Part shown: piece by piece, positions 61,982 through 64,000 of the stretch | Layout: the number at the start of each line of letters is the position of its first letter | Position numbering within the stretch: the first letter of the stretch is position 1 | The notes under the pieces: generated by a model | Told to the model about the DNA's origin: nothing | What the model saw: the letters and a program-made list of their open reading frames with translations, nothing else | The model's database searches: none | Translations under genes and position numbers: made by a program | Source of the DNA: Tessaracoccus oleiagri | GTDB taxonomy: Bacteria; Actinomycetota; Actinomycetes; Propionibacteriales; Propionibacteriaceae | Assembly: GCF_900103275.1 (NCBI RefSeq) | Contig: NZ_FNGP01000001.1 | Coordinates: forward strand, 310,001 to 374,000 | Length of the DNA stretch: 64,000 nucleotides | Reading direction: 5' to 3'

Positions 61982-63229
61982 ATGAAGAACCATACGAAGG
62001 CCGTAGGGCCACTGATGGCCGCAGCGCTGCTCAGCCTCGCCGCATGCGGCGGTTCCGAAGCAGCCGATCCCGGCACCAACGGCGGGGACGAGGGAGAGGT
62101 CCAGGGCGCCATCTCGGTGCGTGTCTACCCCTTGAAGGACGAGGCGGAGGACAGGGCTTTCTGGGAAGAGCAGATCGAGCGATTCACCTCCGAGTATCCC
62201 GAGGCGGAGGTCTCCATCGACGTCCAGCCCTGGGCGGATCGTGAGACGGCGCTCACCACGGCGATCACGGGCGGCACCGCCCCGGACGTCGCGTACATGA
62301 TCCCGGACGAGCTGCGCCTGTTCCAGAGCCAGGGCGCCCTCGTCCCCCTCGAACTCGAGACGGATGGGATCCGGGAGAACGCCCTCGAAGCGACCAGCGT
62401 CGATGGAGAGATCTACGGCGCGCCGGTGCTCATGTCGGTGGTGCCCGGGGTCTGCGACGCCCAGGCCATGGAGAAGGCAGGCATCGAGACGGCGCCTGCC
62501 ACATGGGACGAGGTCAAGGAGATGGGCGCGATCGCGAAGGAGCAGGGCCTTTACATCACCGAGGTGATCGCCACCAACGCAGCGACGCTCAACACCACCT
62601 TCTACCCGTTCGTGTGGCAGGCGGGCGGCAACGTGTTCGACGAGGAGGGAAACCTGACCGCGGACAGCCCCGAGGTGATCGAGGCCGTGGCGTTCATGCG
62701 TGAACTCGTGGAGCTCGGCTACGTCAACGAGAACGACGCGACGGCCGGGACTCCGAACGAGCAGTCGTCGATCGGCAAGCGCGAGGTGGTCTGCTCCTTC
62801 ATCCAGGACCCGGTGAACCTCGAGGGCGTCTGGGGCGATGACCGCGTCGTCGTGCCGCCGCTCACCCACAAGGAACAGCGCACCTACGGCACCGTCGGCT
62901 CCCACGTGGTCCTGAAGGGCTCCGCAGAGCAGGACGTCGCCCAGGCATGGGTGAACTTCGTCAGTTCTGCCGAGACCGTCAAGGCACTGGACACCTGGGC
63001 GGGTTACCAGTCGCCCCGCGAGGACGTCGACCTCGGTTGGGAAGAGGGCAGCATCCAGGCGGAGACGGCGAAGTACCTGGACGCCACCTTCTCCGGCGAG
63101 GCCGTGCCCTATGGGCGCGCGGTGCAGTCCGCGATCGCGCCCCAGGTCCAGGCGGCTGTGCTTGGCCAGGCGACCCCGGAGGAGGCCATGGCCGCGGCCC
63201 AGGAGGCGGGCGAGGCCCTCATCCGCTGA
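61982..63229 (+). CDS. Extracellular solute-binding lipoprotein (family 1), second locus
   Basis: This 415-residue lipoprotein has a lipobox ending LSLAAC near residue 22. It is a close paralogue of the binding protein at 23293: PWADRETALTTAITGG, APDVAYMIPDE, APVLMSVVPGVCD, FDEEGNLTADSPEV and WGDDRVVVPPL all align. It therefore probably binds a related oligosaccharide. The ATG at 61982 gives a proper signal peptide; the frame extends to 61712. A hairpin separates it from the permease gene, consistent with higher expression of the binding protein. Confidence 0.94.
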   Translation: MKNHTKAVGPLMAAALLSLAACGGSEAADPGTNGGDEGEVQGAISVRVYPLKDEAEDRAFWEEQIERFTSEYPEAEVSIDVQPWADRETALTTAITGGTAPDVAYMIPDELRLFQSQGALVPLELETDGIRENALEATSVDGEIYGAPVLMSVVPGVCDAQAMEKAGIETAPATWDEVKEMGAIAKEQGLYITEVIATNAATLNTTFYPFVWQAGGNVFDEEGNLTADSPEVIEAVAFMRELVELGYVNENDATAGTPNEQSSIGKREVVCSFIQDPVNLEGVWGDDRVVVPPLTHKEQRTYGTVGSHVVLKGSAEQDVAQAWVNFVSSAETVKALDTWAGYQSPREDVDLGWEEGSIQAETAKYLDATFSGEAVPYGRAVQSAIAPQVQAAVLGQATPEEAMAAAQEAGEALIR

Positions 63230-63247
63230 CCATCGTCGACGAGGTGT

Positions 63248-63268
63248 CCGGTGGCGTGACGCCACCGG
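63248..63268 (+). terminator. Intercistronic hairpin between binding protein and permease
   Basis: CCGGTGGCG (63248-63256) and CGCCACCGG (63260-63268) pair perfectly around TGA. Such stem-loops often lower expression of permeases relative to binding proteins or protect the upstream mRNA. Confidence 0.6.
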
Positions 63269-63292
63269 GCACCAGTCCGAAAGGAGCACGGC

Positions 63293-64000
63293 ATGTCGTG
63301 GCGCAATCGCACCGTGCGGGCCTCGGCCATCGCGGGGCTGGCCTTCGTCCTCCCGGCCTTCATCCTCTTCATCATCTTCCGGTTCGTGCCCTTCATCGGC
63401 GGCTTCACGCTCGCGTTCGCGGAGCGCACGCTGGGTGGCGAGTTCACCTGGGTGGGGATGGACAACTTCGAGCGCTTGGCCGCTGATCCCCTCTTCTGGC
63501 ATTCGTTACGCGTGACGATCGCCTACACGCTCATCGTCGTTCCGTTGACGCTGGCGCTCGCCACGGGGCTGGCCCTGTTGGTGCGCCGACGATTCGCGGG
63601 AGTGGACTTCTTTCGGGCAGCCTTCTTCATGCCGGTGATCACGTCGTTGGTACTTGCGGGCATCATCTTCGTCTGGATCTTCAACGCCGGCGGCCCGGTT
63701 CCCCGCCTCATGGAGGCGCTCGGGCTGGGCGGCCAGAGCTGGATCACCGACCGGCTCCTCGCCCTGCCCGCCATCGCGCTGGTCGCTGCCTGGAGCGCCT
63801 TCGGCTACTACATGCTCGTCATCCTGGCCCGGCTGAACGAGATCCCCCGCGAGATAGAGGAGGCGGCACTCGTCGACAGGGCCAACGCCTGGGCCCGTTT
63901 CCGCTACATCACGCTGCCCGAACTGCGGCAGGTGCTGTTCTTCCTGAGCGTGCTGTCCATGGTCGGCAGCTTCCAGGTCTTCGACGCCGTCTACGTCATG
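63293..64000 (+). CDS. Carbohydrate ABC transporter permease (MalF type), partial
   Basis: The first 236 residues of a CUT1 permease are visible and the gene runs past the window end. The EAA-type loop reads LNEIPREIEEAALVDRANAW, and VWIFNAGGPVP matches the first-locus permease (VWVFNAGGIVP). ATG 63293 lies behind AAGGAG. It follows the solute-binding-protein gene by 63 bases. The second permease and any further catabolic genes of this locus lie beyond the window. Confidence 0.93.
   Translation, partial: MSWRNRTVRASAIAGLAFVLPAFILFIIFRFVPFIGGFTLAFAERTLGGEFTWVGMDNFERLAADPLFWHSLRVTIAYTLIVVPLTLALATGLALLVRRRFAGVDFFRAAFFMPVITSLVLAGIIFVWIFNAGGPVPRLMEALGLGGQSWITDRLLALPAIALVAAWSAFGYYMLVILARLNEIPREIEEAALVDRANAWARFRYITLPELRQVLFFLSVLSMVGSFQVFDAVYVM

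Overview
The window is high-GC DNA with dense, often overlapping genes. It carries a complete actinobacterial-type ESX (type VII) secretion gene set, an RmlC-RmlD fusion, CsoR, WXG100 proteins and an LPXTG-like tail. This points to an actinobacterium; I infer something close to Propionibacteriaceae, but no rRNA or other taxonomic marker is present. I see no tRNA, rRNA, CRISPR array, transposase or integrase. No stretch longer than about 300 bases lacks a gene.

Layout. 0-6 kb: cell-surface glycan genes (partial family 2 glycosyltransferase, GtrA-type membrane protein, large polytopic membrane protein, rmlA, rmlC-rmlD fusion). 6-8.6 kb: PAP2-diacylglycerol kinase fusion and pheA. 8.7-31.7 kb: an ESX secretion locus in two blocks, mycP-eccC (8.7-14.05 kb) and eccD / unknown-eccE / eccB-esx-esx (25.85-31.74 kb). 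The blocks are separated by a DMT exporter and a LacI-regulated carbohydrate locus (secreted beta-propeller protein, dehydrogenase-like protein, DapA-family aldolase, alpha/beta hydrolase, ABC importer). 31.8-33.3 kb: aat and an EcsC-family gene.

33.3-45.7 kb: a copper/redox island. It holds csoR, a chimeric cupredoxin-CopA-YHS ATPase, a second-type lgt, small His/Cys-rich proteins, a YVTN-propeller lipoprotein, a mini YHS protein, two DUF305 proteins, a CcdA-redoxin-glutaredoxin operon and a two-component system. Several promoters in the island share a direct-repeat box with an 11-bp period, which I propose is the response regulator's site. 45.8-56.7 kb: housekeeping genes (alr, DUF4282 protein, nhaA, 2-oxoacid dehydrogenase E1alpha-E1beta-E2, secreted 5'-nucleotidase, zinc ribbon-argF). 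56.8-64 kb: a second carbohydrate locus, paralogous to the first (secreted beta-propeller protein, GntR, two amidohydrolase-fold proteins, solute-binding protein, permease), cut by the window end.

The most interesting structures are: the twin propeller/ABC loci under different regulators; the shared box of the copper island; an internal start that could release the YHS domain of CopA; and two families of long hairpin repeats in gene 3' gaps, one with perfectly paired arms although the arm sequence differs between copies.
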